Source: Perkinsela sp. pyNocScin1
Taxonomy: Eukaryota > Euglenozoa > Kinetoplastea > Prokinetoplastida > Perkinselidae
Direction: 5' to 3'
Assembly (NCBI GenBank): GCA_964019655.1
Contig: CAXHTR010000001.1
Location: 1-64,000 of the forward strand
DNA length: 64,000 nt
The position numbers and the translations under genes were made by a program. The first letter of the stretch is position 1. Each line of letters opens with the position of its first letter. Positions 20,191-29,341 of this stretch are shown in pieces. Under the pieces are notes generated by a model, which did not search any database, was not told the origin of the DNA, and saw nothing but the letters and a program-made list of their open reading frames with translations.

Positions 20191-21687
20191 ATGGAGATCA
20201 GAGTTTTTGTCAAGGACATCGCGAAGAATTGTCGCAAGCAAGATTTTATCGACGCAATCAAAAAGCGAACGCGTGGCTCGCGGCGAATACGGTTCCTCAG
20301 CTCGCCAGAGTACAGTTGCTCGTACGCACTGGTCCCCTACGGGTCTCTCGAAGATGCCATCGCAGCTATTGAAACCAGCATCGTTCTCAAAGGCCAACGA
20401 GCCATTCTCCAGCTCTACGACGACCCAAGAGAAATGCAGGAGAAAGCAGTGGCAGGAGCGGCACACGTTCTCGATACCCGAATACTGATAGGGTCAGAAT
20501 GGCTGAAGAAGGAAGACCTGGCGTACAGCATAGGCCTCCAACTCGCACTGTCGAATCAGCGAAGTCCAAGATGGTGCAGGTATACCGAAGCAAGCATTGA
20601 CTGCCCGCGCGGTGAACGGTGCGATTTTATTCACCTCCGAAAGCACCAAGTGACAACCAGCCCAATCAAAAAAGGACTTCTCAGCTCGCTCAAGCCCATC
20701 GAATTTGAAGGTCGTATCATCGACAATGCGGGAAATATGCTGTTCGAATCGGCTGAGTTCACCCTGAGTGAGATTCTCAGCTTGCGAAGCGCTGTCGAAG
20801 CCGATCGCATATCTCAAGAGATCGTCGAGGAAAGCAGTCGCGCGGTGTATGAAAAGCTCATGGGGAAAGAACTCACAAATACCTTTCCTCGGGCAAAGTT
20901 TGAGCACCCAACATCTATCATTCTAGAGAATGACGAGGCGACGAAGAAGCTTAGTATGGAAATGGACCGAGCGGTGGAGCGTCTGCTTTCACACCACACA
21001 AGAAGTGATGAGGACCTTGAGTACGTCACCGTCCGCTCACAGACTGACATTAATAATCGTATGAACGCATCGCTCAGTGCACTGCTCGATGGGGCAAAGG
21101 ACCGCATCATGGCCTTTTCGTTTGCAGATGCCCTCAACAACCTCGCAAAGATCGAGTCGCAGTCGGGGAAGAGCCACACTTCCGAAAGGCGCATGATTGT
21201 GCAAAGTGGAAAAAATGCCCTGGGTATTGAGTTTTACGCATGCTTTAGCTACACGCACGCAGATAATGTATTTCAGTCCAAAGTCGAAGTATTCTACCCA
21301 GCACACGATTTTCTTTTCTCCCCAAAGATGCTAGCGCACATCAACAAAATTCATGAAGCGCTGCAGTCATATGTCGACGTGAACCTCCAGACCATCGCTG
21401 ATGCTCTTCAAAAGTACTTGAAGGATGATGTAGGCATGTTCACGCTATGCTTGGGCGTTGATGATGCATCGCAGGTCTCGCTTTTGGGCGCATACACGGG
21501 GGGCATCACAATAGACGAAGCGCTCATGAAGAAGCTGTCCGAAACTCGATGGAAGCGCGTGTATCGCACGAGTCCAGAGTGGGCCCCGATCATCGCTATC
21601 AACACATGCCCACCAGTCAGCGCTATCCAGGGCTCAGCTCCGCAGGCGTGGCTGAATCTACAGAAAAGGTACTGTGAATTCAGATAG
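20191..21687 (+). CDS. RNA-binding protein with RRM-like domain and CCCH zinc finger
   Basis: 498 aa from ATG 20191. Residues 2-80 look like an RRM (IRVFVKDIAKN as RNP2-like beta 1; a central beta strand CSYALVPYGSLEDAIAAIE). A CCCH finger C-x8-C-x5-C-x3-H is exact at C129, C138, C144 and H148. The remaining ~350 residues have no recognised domain. CCCH/RRM proteins are the main post-transcriptional regulators of mRNA in kinetoplastids, where transcription is polycistronic; a role in mRNA stability or translation is inferred. An alternative is a spliceosomal U2AF-like factor. Confidence 0.75.
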   Translation: MEIRVFVKDIAKNCRKQDFIDAIKKRTRGSRRIRFLSSPEYSCSYALVPYGSLEDAIAAIETSIVLKGQRAILQLYDDPREMQEKAVAGAAHVLDTRILIGSEWLKKEDLAYSIGLQLALSNQRSPRWCRYTEASIDCPRGERCDFIHLRKHQVTTSPIKKGLLSSLKPIEFEGRIIDNAGNMLFESAEFTLSEILSLRSAVEADRISQEIVEESSRAVYEKLMGKELTNTFPRAKFEHPTSIILENDEATKKLSMEMDRAVERLLSHHTRSDEDLEYVTVRSQTDINNRMNASLSALLDGAKDRIMAFSFADALNNLAKIESQSGKSHTSERRMIVQSGKNALGIEFYACFSYTHADNVFQSKVEVFYPAHDFLFSPKMLAHINKIHEALQSYVDVNLQTIADALQKYLKDDVGMFTLCLGVDDASQVSLLGAYTGGITIDEALMKKLSETRWKRVYRTSPEWAPIIAINTCPPVSAIQGSAPQAWLNLQKRYCEFR

Positions 21688-21923
21688 TGAAGCTTTCGTA
21701 GGCTTTGGCTCATCTGTGTAGTGCTATCGCGGTGTTTACGCAGCCATTCTGTCGAACCAGTGCCAAAGAGGCTTCTCTGCAACAATATGGGCTTATCAGG
21801 ACTCTCTGATCGAAAGCTTTTTCATGTCCAGATGTGAAAGTCGGTATTGCGCTACCCTGCCTGATCAAATACAACCTTTTCTATTTTTTTTACATTCGCA
21901 TATTCCATGAATCCTTCGTGAGC

Positions 21924-23888
21924 ATGAGCGCGTACAAATCACTCAAGTCTGAGGTAACGATGCAACTCAAAATGGTCAGCAAGTGCATCGAGACCTCCCT
22001 GCACCATATCAAGCAGGTTGACCTCAAAATGCAACAGAGTGGTCAGCGTGCAGTGGACGCCGACAACGCCCAGCTGAAAGTGCTCAATATCCAGCAGAAC
22101 CTCTTCGACGTGCTCTTCGTAAACTTCCAGTACAGCCTGAACGAAAGCATCGAAACGTACGTCAAGTCGCTCACAGAAAGCTCAGAAAGACCTGTACCAT
22201 CCACTGCTGAAGTGGCAAGCAAGCAGCTCGCGGAAAAGAAGAAAACACAAATCCGAAGTAAGCTCGTTGGGTTTCACAAGCAGAAACTCACAAGCCTCTG
22301 CAAGCACTTTGGCTTCCAAGTCCCCCGAACAATCTGCCTGCAGCTTCCCCGAGAGCGCACGCTGGTCAACGCCGAGCGGCTGAACGCAACAGTGCAGGCC
22401 GCGCTGCAGCTTGGTGCGGTTGTGAGCTGGAGCTTTTTCCCGCACTTTACCTCTGCCATCGTGCGTGTGGGCGAGGAGCCGGCTATTGCCAGGGACGATG
22501 AGGCGGTTTTCCCGTGCACCGAGCTGCACGTCGGTACCCCCGTGGTCCCCTTCGAATGGCTCACGAAGTCGCTGTCCAAGGGGAACTGGATGCCGATCAG
22601 GTATGCTGCAGCGAATAGATCTGCTCCGTCGTCCACGCCGAGCGTCACACCGTTGACACCCGGCCTAATCAAGTCTATTGACTTTGTCCCCCGGAAGCGC
22701 AGCGCGTCTGTGCAGCGTGTGCCAACGGCCCGCGAGGCACTCCGCTACTCCGATGATGAGCTCGGCACAGACGAAGAGGTCATCCAAACTGGGTCTACAG
22801 CGTGCCTTGAGAATGCCCTGCGGCTCTTCGAGGAGCAGGTCGACCGCCCCAGCTCGCATCGAGGGTCCGACGACGAGGAGACCTTTCTGGCCACACAGGA
22901 GACGCCCCCAAAGCGATTCCTACGCGCAGATCTGCGCAAGCCGTCTATCAGCGACACGCGGCCAAGGAAACAATCTGCGATGCGGATCAGCCATTCCGAT
23001 CTCGCCAGGTATAGCGACGCTATCCCAGAACCTCGGCAAGACGCCTCGTCAGTGGCTGGTCGGGGAACGGCCCCGCTCGAGTCTCAGGTGGTGCAGTATG
23101 TGCACGCTCGGCCGCCGACTCCGCGAAAACCGAAGGGAGAGAGCACGTTTTGCTTCCAGTTCACAGCAGCGAGCCCGAGCGGCGACCTCCTCGACGCGAT
23201 CAGCTCCCTCGGTGCAGCGTTCGACATCGGCCCGAAGTGCTCACCGGCGGCGACACACCTGGTCGTTTCAGGCCCACCGCAGGTCAAAAGTGAAAAGTTG
23301 CTCGGTTTCGCCATCCAAGGCAAGTGGCTCGTCAGTGAGCAGTTCCTGCTCGACTCTGGTCGGAGTGGTGATTTCGTGCACGAGAACGCTTACGAGATGT
23401 ACCAGGATGGGAGCTACGGCCAGTATCTCCGCGAGACGAAGCATAGGCCGTTCGCTGGCTGGAGTGTGCTGCTCCTCTCGGCCAAGGAGAGCCACAAGAG
23501 CATGGCGAGCATGCTCACGCTTGGCGGCGCCGCACACGTGACATCGAGCGCTCGCCGAAGGACGCGGGTAGACTTTACGCATGTCCTCTACGATTCGACA
23601 ACTTTGGCTTCTCCTGTACCGCCTGCAGGCGATCGCAGCTTCTACGAAAAGGCCCACGAGGTACTCCTGCCCAGCACAAACGACGTCCAAGAGAAAGTTC
23701 GGAGTGGGCGTGTCGTGCCAGTGTGCCTCGAGTACATCCTCGACCTCTTTTCCGCGTTCTGTGACGAAGGGGCGCTTATGAGCGGTGTACGGCAGCCTTC
23801 AGTTGGGAACCCAGATATTGAGCTTGCCTTGTCGATCCAAACACTCAAAAATATGGCGCGCTTGATCGTCCACGTGGAGCGTTCGTAA
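21924..23888 (+). CDS. Multi-BRCT-domain protein
   Basis: 654 aa using ATG 21924; 30 further in-frame upstream codons look like 5' UTR. The N-terminal ~100 residues are helical. A BRCT-like unit ends with the typical VPFEWLTKSLSKGNW (about residues 105-222). A second spans about 405-490 (FCFQFTAASPSGDLLDAISS ... GKWLVSEQFLLDSG). A third spans about 510-610 (GWSVLLLSA ... VPVCLEYILDLF). Low-complexity Ser/Pro/Arg sequence separates the first and second. BRCT arrays bind phosphopeptides in DNA damage and replication checkpoint complexes; a nuclear scaffold role is inferred. Distantly TopBP1-like in layout only. Confidence 0.7.
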   Translation: MSAYKSLKSEVTMQLKMVSKCIETSLHHIKQVDLKMQQSGQRAVDADNAQLKVLNIQQNLFDVLFVNFQYSLNESIETYVKSLTESSERPVPSTAEVASKQLAEKKKTQIRSKLVGFHKQKLTSLCKHFGFQVPRTICLQLPRERTLVNAERLNATVQAALQLGAVVSWSFFPHFTSAIVRVGEEPAIARDDEAVFPCTELHVGTPVVPFEWLTKSLSKGNWMPIRYAAANRSAPSSTPSVTPLTPGLIKSIDFVPRKRSASVQRVPTAREALRYSDDELGTDEEVIQTGSTACLENALRLFEEQVDRPSSHRGSDDEETFLATQETPPKRFLRADLRKPSISDTRPRKQSAMRISHSDLARYSDAIPEPRQDASSVAGRGTAPLESQVVQYVHARPPTPRKPKGESTFCFQFTAASPSGDLLDAISSLGAAFDIGPKCSPAATHLVVSGPPQVKSEKLLGFAIQGKWLVSEQFLLDSGRSGDFVHENAYEMYQDGSYGQYLRETKHRPFAGWSVLLLSAKESHKSMASMLTLGGAAHVTSSARRRTRVDFTHVLYDSTTLASPVPPAGDRSFYEKAHEVLLPSTNDVQEKVRSGRVVPVCLEYILDLFSAFCDEGALMSGVRQPSVGNPDIELALSIQTLKNMARLIVHVERS

Positions 23889-24199
23889 TTGCAGACGTGT
23901 TAAAAAAGTCAGCGGTTTCGCATAGTATCTATCCGGAGCAGTCCTTCGGGGTGCGTCAGCGCTTCGATAAGTGTGTACCAGATTCCATTTGTTTTTCACA
24001 GAGGGTGACGCTTCCTGGATGTGGCCGACTTGGGGCGTACTGAGATCAGGCCAGTACCCCATAGACTGCGAAACGTGTACGTCAAGGCAGAGTTGATCCT
24101 TTGTCACCCTTTAAAATTTTTACTCGAGACCATAAAATTTTGAAAACTTCCGCTCTGTATCTTTTTCTTGTCTTGAAATGCGACCCGCACGCTGAGCAA

Positions 24200-24901
24200 A
24201 TGGTTGAAAAAGAAAATGTCGCACTGTGGTTGCACTTCCTTATTATCATGGCAGTCCACTGGACACTCCACGTACTGTTCCTCCCGTGCCCCCTGAATAT
24301 CATCTACACAGGAGTCTTCATCGTCCTCTACTGGTTCGCGACGAGCCTGCTCCTCGAGCTCATCAACGAGGAGCCCGACAGGCCGGGTGACAGCGCACCA
24401 GTGGCACAGCCGATGAGCAAGCCTGTCTACTGTCCAATCTGCGAGCGCACAGGCACGGCCGAGATGAAACACTGCAAGCAATGCAACATGTGTGTGTCTG
24501 GCTTTGATCACCACTGCCGGTGGATCTCAAACTGCGTCGGCAAGCAAAACTACCGGCTCTTCATCGGGTTTTGCGTCGCCCTAACGCTCACATCGCTCGT
24601 CCAGGGCCTTGCTGGGATAGTGCTGTTCGTGCGGTCGCTCCAGCAGCCCCGTAGTTTCATGTTCTACCTAAAGCGACTGTACTGCAGTGAGGCATTGACT
24701 TTATACCGGATCATGCTCGTTGCGATGGCAGTGTATGATCTCGTCTTGAGCCTTTGGGTGAGCGCCTTCCTCGTGTTCCACGTGTATCTCTGTGCTTCAG
24801 GGCAAACGACGTACTCCTGGGTGAAACGCGCGCGGAACAATCCGGACAAGACACGCTGGGAGCGTGTACTCAGCGTCATCTGCCCGTCGATGCAAGCCTA
24901 G
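24200..24901 (+). CDS. DHHC-type palmitoyltransferase
   Basis: 233 aa from ATG 24200, the first ATG after a pyrimidine tract and AG at 24194-24195. Two membrane helices come first (VALWLHFLIIMAVHWTLHVL; IIYTGVFIVLYWFATSLLL). The Cys-rich domain follows, CPICERTGTAEMKHCKQCNM, with catalytic D103-H-H-C106 and the usual C-V-G-KxNYRLF. Two more helices lie at the C-terminus. This is the full topology of a small zDHHC enzyme. It S-acylates membrane proteins in the secretory pathway or plasma membrane; the substrate is unknown. Confidence 0.93.
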   Translation: MVEKENVALWLHFLIIMAVHWTLHVLFLPCPLNIIYTGVFIVLYWFATSLLLELINEEPDRPGDSAPVAQPMSKPVYCPICERTGTAEMKHCKQCNMCVSGFDHHCRWISNCVGKQNYRLFIGFCVALTLTSLVQGLAGIVLFVRSLQQPRSFMFYLKRLYCSEALTLYRIMLVAMAVYDLVLSLWVSAFLVFHVYLCASGQTTYSWVKRARNNPDKTRWERVLSVICPSMQA

Positions 24902-25239
24902 GTGATAAGAGTCGTGCATCTCCCTCAGGTTTCTGCGGTAAAGTCGTATTGCCATTATTCTTCCGTTGCTAGAATTTTCAAATGTACACTTGAAATTACG
25001 TGCTCGATCCTAATAATCCGAGATCATCTGAGGCTTGCTGCATTACACTGTACTCAGCAGTTTTCGTACAGAAGTTCTAGTGATTCTACAGATGCCTCAT
25101 GCACCTTTCTAGCTGAGAAAGGACACAGAGCTTCACTTGAGAAGCAAAGCTACATTCACAATTTTTGCGAACTTTGATGCTCATCTCCTTTATTGACCTT
25201 GTACTTTGCTGTCTCGCAGACGTACTTGATATATTTCGA

Positions 25240-28173
25240 ATGGAAACCGTCCGAGTCGCTGTCCGCGTCCGCCCGCTCTCCCCCAAGGAGGTCGATGAGG
25301 GCGCGCAGATATGCTGCCACATCCCTGAGGAGGACACGAACCAGATTTTTATCGGCGACCGCTCGTTCACGTTCGACACAGTGCTCCCACCGAGCTGCGG
25401 CCAGCACAACGTCTACCAGTCCTGCTGCGCACCCCTCCTCCAGTCTTTCCTCGAGGGGTTCAATTGCACCGTCTTCGCCTACGGCCAGACAGGCTCCGGG
25501 AAGACATTCAGCACAGAGGGGATCATCGAGATGTTCGTCCCATCGCTCTTCGACGCGCTCAGCGCCATTCAGGATGAGTGCGCGCACGCCTTTGCGCAGC
25601 GCAGCGAGCGGGAGGGGCAGCCTACAGCAGACGACGCCCAGCACGTTGCGTTTGCTCTGCGCATTTCTGCGATGGAAATTCACAACGACGTCATCAAGGA
25701 CCTCCTCCCACCGCATGACCACGACGCCCGGCCGTCGGAGACTCTCACCGACGCTGCGGTGCACATCGCCATCGCCGACGGTGAGCGCGCTGAGCCAAAC
25801 TGTCACGCAGACCCGAAGCGCAAGAGCCTTCCGATCCGGGAGGGCGCGAACGGCAGCGTCGTCATCGTTGGCCTCACTGAGAAAGTTGTGACGTCTGTCG
25901 ACGACGTCTTCGCGACCGTCAGCGAGAGCCTGCGCACGCGCACAGTCGGTGGGACGCAGATGAATGAGGAGAGCAGCCGGAGCCACGCCATCATCACCGT
26001 GACGCTCGAGCAGCGGCGGGACGTGTCGACCGACCCGGCTGTGCCGGTCTACGAGACGATCACAAGCAAGTTCTGTATCGTCGACCTCGCAGGCAGCGAG
26101 CGCCAGAAGCGGACCGGTGCGACGGGCATGCGGCTGAAGGAGTCCATCCACATCAACAGTGGGCTGCTGAGCCTCGGCAACGTCATCTCGAGCCTATGCG
26201 AGCGGGAGGAGTTTCCCCATCGCCGCGCCCACGTCTCGTACCGCGACAGCAAGCTCACCCGCGTGCTCCAGGATAGCCTCGGCGGGAACAGCGTGACGGT
26301 CATGCTCGCGTGTATCTCCCCGGCCGACGTCAACTTTGAAGAGACGCTGAGCACGCTCAAGTACGCCAACCGGGCCAAGAATATCCGCAACAAACCAGTG
26401 AAGAACAGGGACCCCCAGATCGAGCGCATTCAGAGCCTTGAGAAAGAGCTTGCGGCCGCCAAGCGGCTCCTTGCCGAGCATGGCATTCCCTTTTCTGGGG
26501 ATACACCGCAGGTGAGCCCAAAGATCAAGACGGCCCTGCGAGCCGATGGGCCGTCGCCGAGGAGCGCAGCGCAGAGTGAGAGCGAGGTCGTCCGCAAGTG
26601 CACAAAGCTCCTCGAGAGCACCGCGCCGCAGATGCCCGTCGCGCTACAGTCCGTCTTCATCGCGCAGCGGAAAAGCCTGAGCTTCGAGGAGAAGCTCAAG
26701 GCGTTCGTCCGCTGGTCGGCCGAGACGTCGGCTCGTGCCGGCGACATGGAGCGATACATACAGCAGCTGCAGGCAGAGTTCGCGCACCACTCGCCGCGAG
26801 TCTCTGATGGCTCTTCGAGCGCACAGCCCGCTACACCGACCTCGATCCCAATCGCAAGCGAATTTCATAAATCGCCTGAGACACAGAATCAAACCGTCGA
26901 TGCCAGTCCCCCGGAAGTTGTTGGCGATCTCGAGAAGGTGACGCAAGAGCGAACGGAAATCGTCAACCAGCGCATCGACTTGACTGCACGGCGGCGCGCG
27001 CTGCAGATGGAGCGTGAGAAGGTCGAGCGGCAGCAGGTGTACCACGGCAAGACGCTGGAGATGCTCGAGGCCGAGATAAAGTCTCGCGAGAACATCATTC
27101 ACGAGCTCATCATGCGTGAGTACGAGGCCGAGCGCGTCCTCGAGGAGTACACCGAGAACATCCACGAGGTCGAGGCAGAGCGCAACCGCGCGCAGGCGGA
27201 CCTTGCCAGGGCGCTCAAGGCGCTTGAGAGCCGCCAGCTCTCGAAGGATATGATGGACAAAGAGGCCCGGCGGCTGCACTCCCAGGCAGACACAAGGATC
27301 CGGCAGCTCGAGCACAGCATTGCGGAGCTGCGGCGGCGGCACGCGAAGGCGGAGGACGCGATGCGCCAGCACCGCGTCGAGAAGGCGCAGCTCCGGAAGC
27401 TCTCCGGCGAGCTTAACCGCCTGCGTGAGCAGCACGACACTGCCCAGACAAAGATTCGGGAGTCTATGGTGCGATCGGCGCAGCTGCGCAAAGAGTCGTC
27501 TGCGCGTGAGAAGTTTTTGCTCAAGCAGATGGAGCGCGTCGAGCACCAGAACATGGTGCTCTCCCGCTCGCTTGACAAAAAGGACGCGGAGATAAAGCGC
27601 ATGAAAATGTCACACCGACGCGCAGAGGGCCATCAGTGCAGGCAGGGGCGGAGCCGGCACTACCAGCAGAATATCGCAGATGACGCTGACGGCCGGCGCT
27701 CGCACTCGACGTACGGCATCGACGTGACGCTGGACGTCAGCGGGCTCAGGGCCAAAAAGCTCGTCGAGGAGCAGAAACTCGCTGAGCTCGAGGCAGAGCG
27801 CGGCGATTTGGCGGAGGGCCGGGCTGCATGTTCAGCGGCGCTCACTGAGTTTCAGAACACGACGAAGGAGAAGGTGCGGAAGTCGCTCATCGGCTGGAAC
27901 CGTCGCATCACAGAGCTCGCGCAGTCGATCGAACGCATATCCGCGGTGCACAGCGAGAGCGAGGACATTGCACGGCTCCAAAGTGACAAGGAGCACGCGG
28001 AGAACGCGCATGCGCAGGTCATGCAGTACGCGCAAGACCAAGAGCAGGCCCTCTTTGAGCGGCTGCGCAAAGCAGACGACGCCCTCGACTCGCTTGACGC
28101 CTCGATCGCCTTCCATGTGAATAGGCACTCGATCTTTTCACAGCAGCTCAAGCGCGTGCAGAGTGGTATGTGA
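25240..28173 (+). CDS. Kinesin, N-terminal motor with long coiled coil (kinesin-4-like)
   Basis: 977 aa. ATG 25240 follows an acceptor (TGCTGTCTCGCAG, AG at about 25219-25220) and places METVRVAVRVRPLSP at the N-terminus. The motor domain spans about residues 1-390: P-loop GQTGSGKT (82-89), switch I NEESSRSHA (about 243-251), switch II DLAGSE (about 281-286), and the neck-side LSTLKYANRAKNIRNKPVKN, typical of the kinesin-4 group. Motor loops are extended by acidic insertions near 130-220. Residues ~395-420 and ~500-960 are coiled coil, so the protein likely dimerises. Microtubule motor for spindle, flagellum or transport; the subfamily call is tentative. Confidence 0.93.
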   Translation: METVRVAVRVRPLSPKEVDEGAQICCHIPEEDTNQIFIGDRSFTFDTVLPPSCGQHNVYQSCCAPLLQSFLEGFNCTVFAYGQTGSGKTFSTEGIIEMFVPSLFDALSAIQDECAHAFAQRSEREGQPTADDAQHVAFALRISAMEIHNDVIKDLLPPHDHDARPSETLTDAAVHIAIADGERAEPNCHADPKRKSLPIREGANGSVVIVGLTEKVVTSVDDVFATVSESLRTRTVGGTQMNEESSRSHAIITVTLEQRRDVSTDPAVPVYETITSKFCIVDLAGSERQKRTGATGMRLKESIHINSGLLSLGNVISSLCEREEFPHRRAHVSYRDSKLTRVLQDSLGGNSVTVMLACISPADVNFEETLSTLKYANRAKNIRNKPVKNRDPQIERIQSLEKELAAAKRLLAEHGIPFSGDTPQVSPKIKTALRADGPSPRSAAQSESEVVRKCTKLLESTAPQMPVALQSVFIAQRKSLSFEEKLKAFVRWSAETSARAGDMERYIQQLQAEFAHHSPRVSDGSSSAQPATPTSIPIASEFHKSPETQNQTVDASPPEVVGDLEKVTQERTEIVNQRIDLTARRRALQMEREKVERQQVYHGKTLEMLEAEIKSRENIIHELIMREYEAERVLEEYTENIHEVEAERNRAQADLARALKALESRQLSKDMMDKEARRLHSQADTRIRQLEHSIAELRRRHAKAEDAMRQHRVEKAQLRKLSGELNRLREQHDTAQTKIRESMVRSAQLRKESSAREKFLLKQMERVEHQNMVLSRSLDKKDAEIKRMKMSHRRAEGHQCRQGRSRHYQQNIADDADGRRSHSTYGIDVTLDVSGLRAKKLVEEQKLAELEAERGDLAEGRAACSAALTEFQNTTKEKVRKSLIGWNRRITELAQSIERISAVHSESEDIARLQSDKEHAENAHAQVMQYAQDQEQALFERLRKADDALDSLDASIAFHVNRHSIFSQQLKRVQSGM

Positions 28174-28440
28174 GTGTGCAATTTGGATAAAGAAAATTAT
28201 CAGATGGTGTTTATTTGTCACTGCAAAACTGGATGGTGCGAATAGAAACGATCGGGTTGTCGAAGTTAACGGGAAGTTTTCATCCGAGAAAATGTCGAAC
28301 CCTGATCAAGGAAATTTCGAATGCTTTTCACACCCTAAGCTTCCTTCAGCGAGTTGAGACGGTATAGAAAAGAGCTTGTTCGTGGTTTTCCGAGTGTTCC
28401 ATTTCGCCACGTTTTGAGATTGATCGAATTCTCGCCAAAT

Positions 28441-28470
28441 TATCTTCCTGTGTTTATTCTTTTTTTACAG
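28441..28470 (+). promoter_or_regulatory. Strong polypyrimidine tract and trans-splice acceptor
   Basis: TGTTTATTCTTTTTTTACAG ends at 28470 and is a textbook 3' splice site. No 5' splice site within a coding sequence precedes it, so SL trans-splicing is the likely use. The first ATG after it is 28579, which matters for the start of the next LRR gene. Confidence 0.7.
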
Positions 28471-28578
28471 ATTTCCTCGTCGTTGCTTCTGAAGATCCTC
28501 CAAGCACTGGGGATCTGCCTCTTCTGCCCAGTCGCCGAATCTGAGGCACAGCTCCCCAAAGTCCAAACGCCGCTCGAG

Positions 28579-29193
28579 ATGCAGGCTACCATCCTCAATG
28601 CCTTCTTCAGCACAGTCGACGCTGCCTTTATTCAGCGGTACTCTCGCGCGGAGAAGACGACTTATGTCTGCCGCTGGGACCAGGACGGTTACGACCCCAG
28701 GTTCATAGTCACATGCGACACCGACGGCTATGTGACGAGCTTTGAGGTCGCCCAGGCGAAGGCTGGAAACTTTGACATCGACTGCATGCCAAATACGCTG
28801 GAGAAGGTTGACATTCGCGAGTGCATGCAGAACCGAGCGGTGGACACCCGGACGCTCCCGCTGCATGCCCGGTCCATCAACCTAAGCATTAACGAGTACC
28901 ATGGGATACCCTGTTTGCAGACGCTACCGCCCCAGCTCGTATATCTCTACCTTAGCTTCAACGCCCTGAGTGGGCCTATAGCGCTCATCGGCCTCCCAGC
29001 GACAATCGCGTGGATCGAGCTGCACAACAATTTTATCAACCAGCGCGTGGTGTATTACGGGGACTTACCACCTCACGTGCGGGCCATCAGGCTAGAAAAG
29101 AACCGGATCCAGCGCATTAAGAGTATCTATAAAAAATCACCGAATAACAGAACGCTCGATATTTTCGGTCAAATGAAGCAGATTGTGCACTGA
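28579..29193 (+). CDS. LRR family protein with no ATG before its leader
   Basis: From the first ATG after the splice acceptor (28579) the protein is 204 aa: a degenerate cap (VCRWDQDGYDPRFIVTCDTD), then LRRs LPPQLVYLYLSFNALSGPIA and LPATIAWIELHNNFINQRVV, ending in the common YYGDLPPHVRAIRLEKNRI tail. In frame upstream, between the acceptor and this ATG, lies a hydrophobic leader-like stretch (LLLKILQALGICLFCPVA) without any ATG. Either the leader is translated from a non-AUG codon, the start codon has been lost, or this member is cytosolic. The in-frame open region continues to 28354. Confidence 0.7.
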   Translation: MQATILNAFFSTVDAAFIQRYSRAEKTTYVCRWDQDGYDPRFIVTCDTDGYVTSFEVAQAKAGNFDIDCMPNTLEKVDIRECMQNRAVDTRTLPLHARSINLSINEYHGIPCLQTLPPQLVYLYLSFNALSGPIALIGLPATIAWIELHNNFINQRVVYYGDLPPHVRAIRLEKNRIQRIKSIYKKSPNNRTLDIFGQMKQIVH

Positions 29194-29341
29194 TTTCGTG
29201 AGATTTAGATGCTCATGCCTTTCTCAACATGATGTTCTGACGGCCAGCAATAGGTCAGCTTTTCCTTAGATGCGATCGAATCATGAGAAAGCCCGCACTC
29301 ACCACTGCTTTTTCGTTTCTCTGAAATTTCAGATTTTTCCA

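Noticed and set aside
28441-28470. Cis-spliced intron in the LRR gene
   Set aside because: No plausible 5' splice site in a coding exon precedes it; SL trans-splicing explains the acceptor.
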